From: Agaribacter marinus | GTDB lineage: Bacteria > Pseudomonadota > Gammaproteobacteria > Enterobacterales > Alteromonadaceae | Direction of reading: 5' to 3' | Assembly: GCF_030160655.1 (NCBI RefSeq) | Contig: NZ_BSOT01000009.1 | Span: 186,001-250,000, forward strand | DNA: 64,000 nucleotides | Part shown: piece after piece, positions 48,398 through 57,611 of the stretch | How the letters are laid out: the number at the start of each line of letters is the position of its first letter | Numbering within the stretch: the stretch's first letter is position 1 | The notes under the pieces: model-generated | Database searches by the model: none | Told to the model about the DNA's origin: nothing | The model's input: only the letters and a program-made list of their open reading frames with translations | Position numbers and translations under genes: made by a program

Positions 48398-48693
48398 GAT
48401 TTCTCTCTACTGTATCGATAGCAGTCTATTTTATATTCTAGCGGTGCTTTTGTCTGGACCTTAAGTTTTTTTTGATATATCTAGTCAATTAATTACGCTA
48501 ACTACATGATTTATCGGTACTCAGTCGCTAAAAACTTATATAATTGTACTTAAGTATGGTGTTTTTTCTGATATCGTTATCTTTTTAGATTAAGAACAAA
48601 AAATTAGCGATAAAGCCAAAATTTATCGTATTAAATCTACATTTAATGGATGCTGCATGTAGCATAAGTATAGGTTGACTAATTAAATCACGA

Positions 48694-49629
48694 ATGACAA
48701 ATTTAAAACCAAAAATACTCGTAGTAGATGATGAGAGGCTAAACATTCGCCTATTGTATGAAGGTTTAAGAGACGAGTATCAGATTTTGGCCTCAAGTAC
48801 CGGTATGGATGCATTAAGAATTGCGAATACTGAGTTGCCAGATTTGATTTTATTGGACATTGGGCTAGACGATATAAGCGGGCATGACGTTTGTACCCAG
48901 TTAAAGTCAAACGAACTTACAAAAAATATTCCTATTATTTTTGTTACCGCACAAGATACATACGAAGATGAACTAAAAGGCTTAGAGCTCGGGGCAATTG
49001 ATTACTTTAGAAAACCTTTTTCTATCCCACTTGTGCGAGTTAGGGTGCGTAATCAAATTGAACTAAAGCGCAAAACCGACATGCTTCAGTACCTATCATC
49101 AATTGATGGGTTGACGGGCCTAGCCAATCGAAGACAGTTCGATGAGCATCTGGTGAACACCATTAGATACGCAGATCGACAACATCGAGGGTTATGCTTA
49201 TTGATGATTGATATCGACAGGTTTAAGCAATACAACGATTTGTATGGACATGTGAGAGGCGACGACGCACTCAAAGTTGTTTCTAGGGTATTAACCAAAG
49301 GCGCTGGCAGACCGATGGATTTCGTTGCTCGTTTTGGCGGCGAAGAATTTATTATTTTACTGACAGACTCTTCGCCTGAGGAAGGCGCTCTGGTCGCTGA
49401 AAAAATCAGAGAACAAGTTGAGCAATTACATATTCCGCATGAGGGCTGCGAATTTGGATTTTTAAGTGTCAGCGTTGGCGTAGCCTATACAAAGCCGGAC
49501 ATTGGTGAACACATAGATGAACGCGCATTTGTAGAACACGCGGATACATGTTTGTATTTTGCTAAAGAAAGTGGCCGAAACCGTGTCATTTGTGAAAATT
49601 TTGAGCTACACAGACCCATCAAAAAATAG
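48694..49629 (+). CDS. PleD-like response regulator diguanylate cyclase
   Basis: 311 residues: a receiver domain (~6-122; DD at 12-13, phosphoacceptor D55, K in YFRKPF) followed by a GGDEF domain with GGEEF at 215-219 and the inhibitory RPMD. Soluble. Phosphorylation of the receiver would be expected to promote dimerisation and cyclic-di-GMP synthesis. No histidine kinase is adjacent, so the partner is elsewhere. Preceded by a ~296-bp gap shared with the divergent TPR-GGDEF gene. Confidence 0.93.
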   Translation: MTNLKPKILVVDDERLNIRLLYEGLRDEYQILASSTGMDALRIANTELPDLILLDIGLDDISGHDVCTQLKSNELTKNIPIIFVTAQDTYEDELKGLELGAIDYFRKPFSIPLVRVRVRNQIELKRKTDMLQYLSSIDGLTGLANRRQFDEHLVNTIRYADRQHRGLCLLMIDIDRFKQYNDLYGHVRGDDALKVVSRVLTKGAGRPMDFVARFGGEEFIILLTDSSPEEGALVAEKIREQVEQLHIPHEGCEFGFLSVSVGVAYTKPDIGEHIDERAFVEHADTCLYFAKESGRNRVICENFELHRPIKK

Positions 49630-49753
49630 TCCTATTCATAAAAGCAGTACTCTTTGATTCCCGCAAGAGGGTATTTTCAAGCTGCACTTCTCATGATATT
49701 CAATAGGGTAAATGCGCGTGAACCCACAGTCCCCTATTGACCTGATTCATAGA

Positions 49754-49792
49754 TGTTATATCATAACAGGCTCAAGATGTAATAGTATAACA
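49754..49792 (+). promoter_or_regulatory. Two Zur-like boxes upstream of the receptor gene
   Basis: Box 1 TGTTATATCATAACA (49754-49768) matches TGTTATANTATAACA at 13 of 14 defined positions. Box 2 TGTAATAGTATAACA (49778-49792) also matches 13 of 14. Centres are 24 bp apart, and box 2 ends 18 bp before the start codon. This is how the zinc-responsive repressor Zur would block transcription. Confidence 0.75.
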
Positions 49793-49810
49793 ACACAAAA
49801 AAAGCGAATT

Positions 49811-52321
49811 ATGAAAGCTCTAGCACTCACTAGTCTCTTGTGCGCATTTAGCACAACAAGTATTGCAAATACAATATCTGGCACCGTTGTCGATGCCTCA
49901 GGAAATCCTGTAACCAACGGCGAAGTACAAGTCATGGGCGCGACTCAGCGCGTTCAAATTAATGACAATGGGCAGTTTTCGATCGCGAATGTTAAAGTCG
50001 GGGATGTTGAATTACATGTCGCGTCGAAAGATTTCATTCATGACACGTCTATTGTCACTGTCCCTGTTGAAGGCAAACGCGATGTGGTAATCGTTGTAAA
50101 AGACGCCAGCATTGAAGTGTTTGATGTGACGGCAAGTGCTTTTCATGCATCAAATATTGAATCAGCAGGTCCAGTCGATGTTTTGGCTGGCGATGACTTA
50201 AAACGACGCCAAGCTTCTACCCTTGGTGACACTTTGTCTAAACAAGTGGGTGTGCACTCGTCATTTCATGGCGGCGTCGCAGGCACACCTATTATCCGTG
50301 GTTTTGATGGGCCTCGTGTACTAGTAACGCAAAATGGATTGGATGCATCAGATGCATCGCGGGTTGGACCTGATCATATGGTAGCGACTGATAGTACAGC
50401 TGCGCAACAGATTGAAGTGCTTAGAGGGCCAGCGACATTGTTTTATGGTAGTGGCGCAATTGGTGGTGTGGTAAATGTGGTTGATGACCGCATCCCTGAT
50501 GACAATACCAGCGAATTGTCTACTTCCTTGTCGCATAACACAGTAAATTCAGAAAACGCTTTTTCTGGCAGACTTAAAGGCGGCAGTGATAACTTTGCCT
50601 TTAACATCCAAGGTTATTATCGTGATGCTGATGATTATGATATTCCGGGCTTTGCTGAATCACCAGATGTTCATGCTGATGAACATGACGATGAGCATGA
50701 GGACGAATCTGATGGGCATGATGAGGAAGGTTTTGGTAAAGGTCGCGTGGACAATTCGGATTATGAAACGCAAGGCATTACCGTTGGTGGTAGTTACTTG
50801 TTAGACAACGGTTTTATTGGCTTTTCTTACGAGCATTTAGACAGCTTGTATGGTATCCCTGGTCATGCCCATGGCGAAGAGGAGCATGATGAGGAAGATG
50901 AAGGTGTAGATACACATTCCGATGAGTTGGAAATCGTTCAAGCTGACGTTAAACAGAATCGCTATCAACTTAAATCCAACCTTTTACTTGATAGTGATTG
51001 GTTAAACGCTATCAATTTTGGTATGTCTTACACTGACTACATGCACACTGAAATAGAAAATGGCGTGCCAGGCACAGAGTTTTCAAATGATACGTTTGAA
51101 TCGCGTGTAGAACTTATTCATGAGCACATGGTGGGTTGGCGCGGTGGCTTAAGCTTGCATTACAAAGACAGTGATTTTGAAGCCGTGGGCGAAGAAGCAT
51201 TTTCGCCAGCATCAAATACCACAACATTTGGCCTTGGCCTTATTGAAGAAAAACATATCGGTAATTTTTTGGTACAGTTGGGCGCACGCGTTGAGCGAGT
51301 AGAAATAGATGTGCCATTTCTTCAAGACGCTGAGTTAAGCTTTGACGAACATGACGAACATGACGAACATGACGAACATGACGAGATAAAACTGACTAGC
51401 ATTAACTCTTCATTTACGCCAATTAGCCTGTCTGCTGGCATCGTTTGGGATTTTACCGAAGGTTATAACTTAGGCGTGTCTTATGCGCACTCTCAACGCG
51501 CACCTTCTACCGCAGAGCTTTTCTCATTTGGTCCGCACATTGGTACAGGAAATTATGAAATCGGTGCGCTTTATACGATTGATGATGAGAAAGTTGAAAT
51601 CGGTGACGATAATTTTTCGTTAGAAAAATCCAATAGCATCGATTTGTCATTGCGAAAATTTGATGGCGATTTTGGTTTCGTGTTAAACGTATTTTATAAT
51701 CAAGTCGACAATTACTATTTCGCTGCAAACACTGGGTTTTTCGCTGAGTTTTCTCATGAGCATGAAGACGAAGAGCATGAAGACGAGCATGACGAGGGCG
51801 AAGAACATCATGATGACGAGATGCATGATGATGATGAACATCTTGACGAAGAAAGTGAATCACTGCCTGTGCTTATTTTTGAAGCGCGAGATGCAGATCT
51901 ATACGGTGCAGAATTTCAAGTAAACTGGCAGGTAAACGATAAGATCACTTTGTCTACACAAGCAGACCTTATTCGCACTAAAGTAAGCACGCCAAGTGGT
52001 AAAGCATCACTGCCACGCACACCGCCAGCAAGACTTGCTTTTGGGCTTGAATATCAATCTAATCGTTGGTCTGCCCAGGCGGATATACGCCATGTGTTTA
52101 AGCAATCTAGATTGGCTCAATTAGAGACAAAAACAGATGCTTATACCTTGCTCGATGCTAATATTTCGTATTACATGCCAATAAAAGGCTATGATGTCGA
52201 ATTTTTCTTAAGTGGTAAGAACTTATTAGATGAAGAAGCCCGTGAGCACACGTCATTTATTAAAGACTTGGCGCCCCTACCTGGACGTAGTTTTCACTTT
52301 GGAGTGCGTGCCAGTTATTAA
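49811..52321 (+). CDS. TonB-dependent outer-membrane receptor, ZnuD-like (zinc)
   Basis: 836 residues from the ATG at 49811. Signal peptide to ~residue 20 (TTSIAN), then a carboxypeptidase-regulatory-like domain (~21-95; ISGTVVDASGNPVTNGEVQV), a plug (~115-230; ETLGDTLSKQVGVHSSFHGG-type, RGFDGPRVLV) and a beta-barrel ending in FHFGVRASY. Four clusters of H, D and E in predicted extracellular loops (near residues 290-310, 355-375, 510-525 and 650-685) resemble ZnuD zinc loops. Two Zur-like boxes upstream support zinc uptake. Other divalent metals remain possible. Confidence 0.85.
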   Translation: MKALALTSLLCAFSTTSIANTISGTVVDASGNPVTNGEVQVMGATQRVQINDNGQFSIANVKVGDVELHVASKDFIHDTSIVTVPVEGKRDVVIVVKDASIEVFDVTASAFHASNIESAGPVDVLAGDDLKRRQASTLGDTLSKQVGVHSSFHGGVAGTPIIRGFDGPRVLVTQNGLDASDASRVGPDHMVATDSTAAQQIEVLRGPATLFYGSGAIGGVVNVVDDRIPDDNTSELSTSLSHNTVNSENAFSGRLKGGSDNFAFNIQGYYRDADDYDIPGFAESPDVHADEHDDEHEDESDGHDEEGFGKGRVDNSDYETQGITVGGSYLLDNGFIGFSYEHLDSLYGIPGHAHGEEEHDEEDEGVDTHSDELEIVQADVKQNRYQLKSNLLLDSDWLNAINFGMSYTDYMHTEIENGVPGTEFSNDTFESRVELIHEHMVGWRGGLSLHYKDSDFEAVGEEAFSPASNTTTFGLGLIEEKHIGNFLVQLGARVERVEIDVPFLQDAELSFDEHDEHDEHDEHDEIKLTSINSSFTPISLSAGIVWDFTEGYNLGVSYAHSQRAPSTAELFSFGPHIGTGNYEIGALYTIDDEKVEIGDDNFSLEKSNSIDLSLRKFDGDFGFVLNVFYNQVDNYYFAANTGFFAEFSHEHEDEEHEDEHDEGEEHHDDEMHDDDEHLDEESESLPVLIFEARDADLYGAEFQVNWQVNDKITLSTQADLIRTKVSTPSGKASLPRTPPARLAFGLEYQSNRWSAQADIRHVFKQSRLAQLETKTDAYTLLDANISYYMPIKGYDVEFFLSGKNLLDEEAREHTSFIKDLAPLPGRSFHFGVRASY
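51344..51379 (+). repeat. Four tandem copies of GACGAACAT (DEH repeat)
   Basis: A 9-bp unit encoding Asp-Glu-His is repeated four times in a row inside the receptor gene. Changes in copy number keep the frame and would only alter the length of the metal-binding loop. Confidence 0.9.
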
Positions 52322-52345
52322 GTAACATGGTGAATAAAGTTGGCG

Positions 52346-54091
52346 TTAAGTTTGATCGTTTTTAAACAGATCTTTTAGCGCCGCTCTGCTTTCAACGTTA
52401 TGCTGGATTAATGCATCTAACCCCATTTCTTCGTTTATGGACACATCGAGCATTTCGTTGTCGTGGTTCGCAAACGTTTCTGTCATCGTTTTCGCTGAAT
52501 TTTCAGAATGACCAACAAGTTCAAGTACCATTGTTGCCGCTTGCAGGCCGCTATGGAAGGTCTCTCGCACGAAATGTTTTATACCGAGTTTTGCTAATTC
52601 CGTTGCATGCATTCTATCTCGTGCACGAACAACTAGTTTGACATGTGGGTATTCTTCTTTCATCAATGTTGCTAAACGTGAAATCGCCTCTTTATCGTCA
52701 ATGGCGATTAACAGCACATCGCAGGTATCAATACCTGATTTTTTGAGCAAATCTAAGCGAGTCGCATCGCCATAGAAAACTTTGTTCCCAAAGCGCTTTA
52801 CAAATTCGATGTGACTTGCGTCTATATCAATTGCGGTAAAATGTATATTGTTAGCCGACAATATGCGAGCCGTGATCTGTCCGAATCTCCCAAAGCCAGC
52901 AACTATGACATTCGGATCGTCATGTTGAATATTGCTTTCAATGACAGAAGGGCAATTACGACTATTGAACCACATGCTATAAAATATTATTGCTGGCGAC
53001 GTAAGTGCCATCGACATACCTACTACTAAGTTCACCATGCCCGCTACGTCAGGGCTTAGTAACAAGCCACTCACCGCTAATGTCATTACGACAAAAGCAA
53101 ACTCTCCTCCCTGCGATAACATAATAGCTACCCGTGTAGCGTCAACCCATGATTGTTTGCTAATTCGTATTATCACGGCAATCACTAAGGCCTTTACACA
53201 CATTAATGCGATAGCCGCACTCACAACAAAAATTGGGTCTCGAATCAGTAGATCTAAATTGATATTCATACCCACTGCGATAAAAAATAAGCCGAGCAAT
53301 AAGCCTTTAAACGGTTCAATTTCAGTTTCCAATTGGTGTTTAAAACTAGAGTCAGCTAGCAGAATGCCGGCAATAAACGCGCCCATACCCATAGATAAGC
53401 CTGCTTTATACATTATCATCGCCGTGACCAGTACAATGAATAATGCAGCTGCGGTCATTACTTCATTACTGCCATATTTAGCAATTAACTGTAAAAAAGG
53501 GTTTATCAAATAAAACCCGACGACTAAGACACCGATGACAGCGACAGCACCAACCCACCACGGTTGCGTTTCACCCATTTGCATCGGCGCGAGTGCGGCG
53601 GTTAGCAAAAGAATCGGAATGACGGCGACGTCTTGCATGAGTAAAACCGAAAAACCTTGCTGTCCAGGTTCGGTTCGCAGTATGTTCTGCTCTGTCATTA
53701 ACTGGACAGCGAATGCCGTGGATGAAAGCGCTAAGGCCAGCCCGATAACAATACTTGCTGAAATTGACAGAGTGTTTGAAAAAGCAATTATCGCAAGACT
53801 AATAATCAGCGCACTAAGGATAAGTTGCATTCCGCCTGTGACGAGGATTTTATTTCGCATTTGCCAAAGTCTTTTTGGTTCTAATTCGAGACCAATGACA
53901 AATAGCATCAGCACAACACCTAACTCTGCAAAATGCAGAATGGTTTCGGCATCGCCAACAAGTGACAACACCGATGGCCCAATAATGACACCTGCACACA
54001 AATAACCTAAAATTGCGCCGAGTTTTAAGCCTTTAAATAGGGGGACTGCAATTAACGTTGCAGCAAGAAAGACGATAGCGGTTTCTAGCAT
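52346..54091 (-). CDS. CPA2-family cation/proton antiporter with RCK domain (Kef-like)
   Basis: 581 residues. About 12-13 membrane segments of the CPA2 fold (~1-380) are followed by an RCK/TrkA-N nucleotide-binding domain (NVIVAGFGRFGQITARIL, then DIDASHIEFVKRFGNKVFYGD). It resembles KefB/KefC/YbaL potassium-efflux systems. No ancillary KefF/KefG gene is adjacent, so glutathione gating is uncertain. A palindrome lies 33 bp upstream of the start. Convergent with the receptor gene. Confidence 0.87.
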   Translation of the reverse strand: MLETAIVFLAATLIAVPLFKGLKLGAILGYLCAGVIIGPSVLSLVGDAETILHFAELGVVLMLFVIGLELEPKRLWQMRNKILVTGGMQLILSALIISLAIIAFSNTLSISASIVIGLALALSSTAFAVQLMTEQNILRTEPGQQGFSVLLMQDVAVIPILLLTAALAPMQMGETQPWWVGAVAVIGVLVVGFYLINPFLQLIAKYGSNEVMTAAALFIVLVTAMIMYKAGLSMGMGAFIAGILLADSSFKHQLETEIEPFKGLLLGLFFIAVGMNINLDLLIRDPIFVVSAAIALMCVKALVIAVIIRISKQSWVDATRVAIMLSQGGEFAFVVMTLAVSGLLLSPDVAGMVNLVVGMSMALTSPAIIFYSMWFNSRNCPSVIESNIQHDDPNVIVAGFGRFGQITARILSANNIHFTAIDIDASHIEFVKRFGNKVFYGDATRLDLLKKSGIDTCDVLLIAIDDKEAISRLATLMKEEYPHVKLVVRARDRMHATELAKLGIKHFVRETFHSGLQAATMVLELVGHSENSAKTMTETFANHDNEMLDVSINEEMGLDALIQHNVESRAALKDLFKNDQT

Positions 54092-54123
54092 GTTAAATCT
54101 TATAAAGATGGAATCGAAGGAAC

Positions 54124-54142
54124 TATGCTTAGTATAAGCATA
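54124..54142. promoter_or_regulatory. Palindrome upstream of the antiporter gene
   Basis: TATGCTTA, 3 nt, TAAGCATA is a perfect inverted repeat. It lies 33 bp before the antiporter start codon, between it and the stop of the DUF1348 gene, a natural place for an operator. No matching regulator is recognised. Confidence 0.35.
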
Positions 54143-54186
54143 ATTTGGATACGATTCCGAATGCTATTGTAATGTTGTCGCTAGGG

Positions 54187-54660
54187 TTAAAGGCCTAGTT
54201 CTGATAGTCCAGGGTGGTCATCAGGACGCTTTCCCGCCGGCCAACGAAATAAACGCTCTTCTTCAGTAATGGGTAAATCGTTAATACTGGCGTGCCTGGC
54301 ACACATGTAACCCAAATCATCAAACTCCCAATTTTCATTACCATAGGAGCGAAACCAGTTGCCATCATTGTCATGCCACTCATATGCAAATCTAACAGCA
54401 ATACGATTGTCGCCGTGTGCCCAAATTTCCTTGATCAGTCGATAATCTAATTCCTTTTCCCATTTAGCATTTAAGAAATCGATGATTTCTTTTCTACCAT
54501 TTATAAATTGTGAACGATTACGCCAGGCAGAATCTGGTGTGTAAGCAAGGGCGACAAGCTCAGTTTGTTTGCCATTCCAAGCATCTTCGGCTTTACGTAC
54601 TTTAATAATGGCATCTTCGTAAGAAAAAGGCGGCAGTGGTGGACGAGAGTTTTCGGTCAT
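54187..54660 (-). CDS. DUF1348 (SnoaL/NTF2-like) protein
   Basis: 157 residues of the NTF2-like DUF1348 family: [40 protein letters not shown] and a C-terminal tail [21 protein letters not shown] soluble small-molecule pocket protein; the ligand is unknown. GGAGATACT precedes the ATG. Alone between the antiporter and the HD-GYP-like gene. Confidence 0.85.
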   Translation of the reverse strand: MTENSRPPLPPFSYEDAIIKVRKAEDAWNGKQTELVALAYTPDSAWRNRSQFINGRKEIIDFLNAKWEKELDYRLIKEIWAHGDNRIAVRFAYEWHDNDGNWFRSYGNENWEFDDLGYMCARHASINDLPITEEERLFRWPAGKRPDDHPGLSELGL

Positions 54661-54885
54661 AGTATCTCCAAAGTGGCGAATCGAAAGTAGTGTCAGTTAA
54701 GGTGTAAACAGCGGATGTCGTTACTCCATTATTCTTTGGAAATCATACAGAGTCTAGAGATAGTATAAAATTAATTAGACACTATTTCAGTTTACATCGC
54801 TCACTGCCGTTACATGTATTGAGGAAAAGGGATTTCGATCTTTACATTTTAATTTTAATGCGCGCGCAAAAACGTCGGTGGTAAT

Positions 54886-56334
54886 ATGCACGGCCCAATG
54901 GGTAACTCTTTTTTTACTAAATCTGTTTCTAACATGGTGGATGCTATTCAAAGTAAAACGCCATCAAAAAACTCTTTGTTTGAGCAAGCGGAGGCCTATT
55001 TTCAAACATCTGAAAAAAACAAAGCGGCACTGTCTTCGCTCAAGAATATGGTTGTCGATATTAGTAACAAAATTGAGTTGGCGAGCGATGCAGAAAAGGA
55101 TGCTCTATCGGCCAAGTTAAAAATTGCTAGGAAAAACTACGCCGAACAAAAATCACTAGATGACGACGCTAGATTGTCTAGGTTAACTAAAGCGCTTGAA
55201 GTTTGTTCTATGCTGTTAACGCTTTGCGAGGGGGAAAATTGGGAAAAAACTCAGGTAAATAGCGCTAAAGTCCTTGGTACCTTACAGTTATTGTCACCTT
55301 GCGAAGGGAAAAAACTGCGTCTCCTTCATCAAAAGCTCAAGCCCTCATACAAAGGTGTAATTGCGTTAAGATTGTTGGATAAGTTGCTTTTTGACGGAGA
55401 GTTTAAGAATGACTATGTGACTAAGCAGTTCAACAAAGAGACGCGTTATGCTGAAACTGAAGGTAACTTGAGTGAGTTTCAAGAGAATATTGCCTTGCCA
55501 GTCTTGTTTGCAAGTATTTTTCAAGATGTAGGCTTGCTGCATCCAAAGGCACAGCGAATATTGAAAGGTGATGATGGCGACTTAGATGAATTTCGCGTAC
55601 TCACACAAGAAGAAAGAACGGCATTGCTTAAAATCAATTATGAGCAAACTTTAGATTATATTAGCTTTGGTTTGGGCAAAGAAAAGTATGTAGGTAATTC
55701 GAAAAGCGAGAGAGAGGATTTCAATGGTATTCAGCAGCAGCGGCTCACTTTTACGCGCACGTTAGTCATTAAGGCCTTAAATCCTAAGTTGGGCATCGGG
55801 AATCTAATAAAGGTACCGCAAATCTATACGTCTATTGTTTTTTCTTCGAAGCCAGACTATAACTTTTTAGATTTACCTAAGGCTGCTTTAGTCGTTACAA
55901 ATGCGGGAGAGAAGGGGGCTATAAGTAAATTGGTTGCTCAAAAGCTTCTAGATATTGTCGGTTATTTTCCGCAAGGTTTTGGTATTACCTATATCCCAGA
56001 AGAAGACGGAGGGCAGGTAGACCGATATGAATATGCGATTGTGACTAAACTAAACCCAGAAGATCCCTACCATCCGGTTTGCCGTGTTGCCACTCGTAAT
56101 TTGACCTTTATATCGAGTGGGTCAGTTATTACCGTTCAAAAACATAGTAATCTATATTTTAAAGCGGCAAAAAGCCGATTAGAAAAAATTAAACCTGAAA
56201 GGTTAAAAGAAATATTAAGTAAACTAGTGTCAAATTTTGAAGAGCGTAAGGCCTTAGAGCTGATTCCTAGTTATTGGAATCCATATGATTTTTTCTGCTA
56301 TGAAAAACTGCAAAATTTATGGAAAAAAAGTTAA
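54886..56334 (+). CDS. Divergent HD-GYP-like protein, function unassigned
   Basis: 482 residues. No confident family by name, but two regions resemble HD-GYP phosphodiesterases: FASIFQDVGLLHPKAQRIL (~210-230, where HD is replaced by QD) and the C-terminal portion IVGYFPQGFGITYIPEEDG to VTKLNPEDPYHPV, which matches the post-domain GxYPxG...NPxxPxxPV segment. The HHE and GYP motifs themselves are not visible. If related, it is catalytically degenerate and may be a cyclic-di-GMP effector. The N-terminal third is helical and charged. Confidence 0.6.
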   Translation: MHGPMGNSFFTKSVSNMVDAIQSKTPSKNSLFEQAEAYFQTSEKNKAALSSLKNMVVDISNKIELASDAEKDALSAKLKIARKNYAEQKSLDDDARLSRLTKALEVCSMLLTLCEGENWEKTQVNSAKVLGTLQLLSPCEGKKLRLLHQKLKPSYKGVIALRLLDKLLFDGEFKNDYVTKQFNKETRYAETEGNLSEFQENIALPVLFASIFQDVGLLHPKAQRILKGDDGDLDEFRVLTQEERTALLKINYEQTLDYISFGLGKEKYVGNSKSEREDFNGIQQQRLTFTRTLVIKALNPKLGIGNLIKVPQIYTSIVFSSKPDYNFLDLPKAALVVTNAGEKGAISKLVAQKLLDIVGYFPQGFGITYIPEEDGGQVDRYEYAIVTKLNPEDPYHPVCRVATRNLTFISSGSVITVQKHSNLYFKAAKSRLEKIKPERLKEILSKLVSNFEERKALELIPSYWNPYDFFCYEKLQNLWKKS

Positions 56335-56356
56335 GTGCTTAGCTAAGATGCGCAAT

Positions 56357-57334
56357 TTAACTGAAGTGTGCATCAAGTCTTTGCGCAGCAGCATTATCGC
56401 TAACGATGTCAGTATTTGCATCAATCAGCATTGTTCTTTTTTCGCTTCGGTATTCAAAAGGTGTTAACGAGGTGTATTTTTTGAAGAACAACGAAAAATA
56501 TTGAGGGGACGAAAATCCCATTTCATAGGCGATATCGGTGATGCTGGCTGTTTCTTCACACAAAAGACGTTTAGCAAGTTCTATGCGTTTTTGCGATACA
56601 AATTGCTGCGGAGATTGCGCAACAGCCTGTTTTAACTTTATTCGTAATTGATTCTCTGATATACCAACAAGTGCAGATAATTCGCTAGTGGATATATTTC
56701 TGCATAGATTTCTCTCAACATATTTCGATACATTTTGAATCCAACTTAAATCATCGCTTCTCCCTTTTACTTGATGCTTTTCCAGCAACCGTATCAGTTG
56801 AATACACAATGCATTGTAGCTACAAAACGCAGATAACTGACTATACTTATCTGCGTTTTGATGCTCTTGCAGCAGTTGTTTTAATAATTCTAAGCAATGG
56901 CTCGTGCCTTGTATGATTTGGTTATTTTTATCGTTTATAAATGAATGTTGCAGCTCCACTAATAATGTCTGTGTGATGTAATTGGTCTTTTCAGAAATAT
57001 TTTCAAATGTTGGGTGCATGGTGTTTAAATTGTGAGCATTTAGCTGCAAAAAATAGTGATTACCAACGGGTAAGGTATTGCTGACATAACGCATTATTTC
57101 GTATGGGCGGACAATTAATATTTGCTGAGGAAAAACAGAAACAGCTCGGCCATCTAAATATACTTCCAAAACACCGCTCTCCATAAAAATCAATTGGTAG
57201 TCATTCAAACAATGTGGTGGGAGAGCATTCTTCGCGGGAGCGTATAAGCAACGTTTTCCAAACACAACCAGTTCTTCAACCAAGGTAGGTTGGTCAGTTG
57301 GGCGACGACCAAAGCGTATTTGAGTATTTTGCAT
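56357..57334 (-). CDS. AraC-family transcriptional regulator
   Basis: 325 residues. An N-terminal cupin-like arm (LIFMESGVLEVYLDGRAVSV, PQQILIVRPYEIM) and C-terminal AraC domain with two HTH motifs (ISTSELSALVGISENQLRIK and SITDIAYEMGFSSPQYFSLF). Divergent from the alpha-L-fucosidase gene, with a palindrome in the gap, so sugar-responsive control of that gene is likely. The inducer is unknown. Confidence 0.9.
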   Translation of the reverse strand: MQNTQIRFGRRPTDQPTLVEELVVFGKRCLYAPAKNALPPHCLNDYQLIFMESGVLEVYLDGRAVSVFPQQILIVRPYEIMRYVSNTLPVGNHYFLQLNAHNLNTMHPTFENISEKTNYITQTLLVELQHSFINDKNNQIIQGTSHCLELLKQLLQEHQNADKYSQLSAFCSYNALCIQLIRLLEKHQVKGRSDDLSWIQNVSKYVERNLCRNISTSELSALVGISENQLRIKLKQAVAQSPQQFVSQKRIELAKRLLCEETASITDIAYEMGFSSPQYFSLFFKKYTSLTPFEYRSEKRTMLIDANTDIVSDNAAAQRLDAHFS

Positions 57335-57559
57335 AATTTATACTTTTTCACGGTGATAAACTAAAAGTTAAGGAAATGTTAAGTTGGTAGTATCAAAAAC
57401 ATATCCAGTGCGCATAAATTTAATTATCTATGAAACAACATATATTGTCTGCCCCTGAAAGTTTTAGGCGAGTGCACCTCTAGTATGTTTTACATGCTTG
57501 AAGTGTAGGGGGGCGGGCTAAATAAATCGAGCAATCTAGGTAAAAAGCATAAAGGAAAT

Positions 57560-57574
57560 TGTCCTAATCGGACA
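57560..57574. promoter_or_regulatory. Inverted repeat upstream of the fucosidase gene
   Basis: TGTCC, TAATC, GGACA (57560-57574) is a 5-bp-arm palindrome 37 bp before the start codon. It is a candidate binding site for the divergent AraC regulator, though AraC sites are more often direct repeats. Confidence 0.35.
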
Positions 57575-57611
57575 TACATACAAAAGTATTTAACTAACAA
57601 ATGGTTATCAG

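Noticed and set aside
51507-51863. His-rich minus-strand frame opposite the receptor
   Set aside because: Its histidines mirror the Asp/Glu/His repeats of the receptor on the other strand.
53037-54005. Two long plus-strand frames opposite the antiporter gene
   Set aside because: Antisense shadows of a membrane protein; codon pattern explained by the minus strand.
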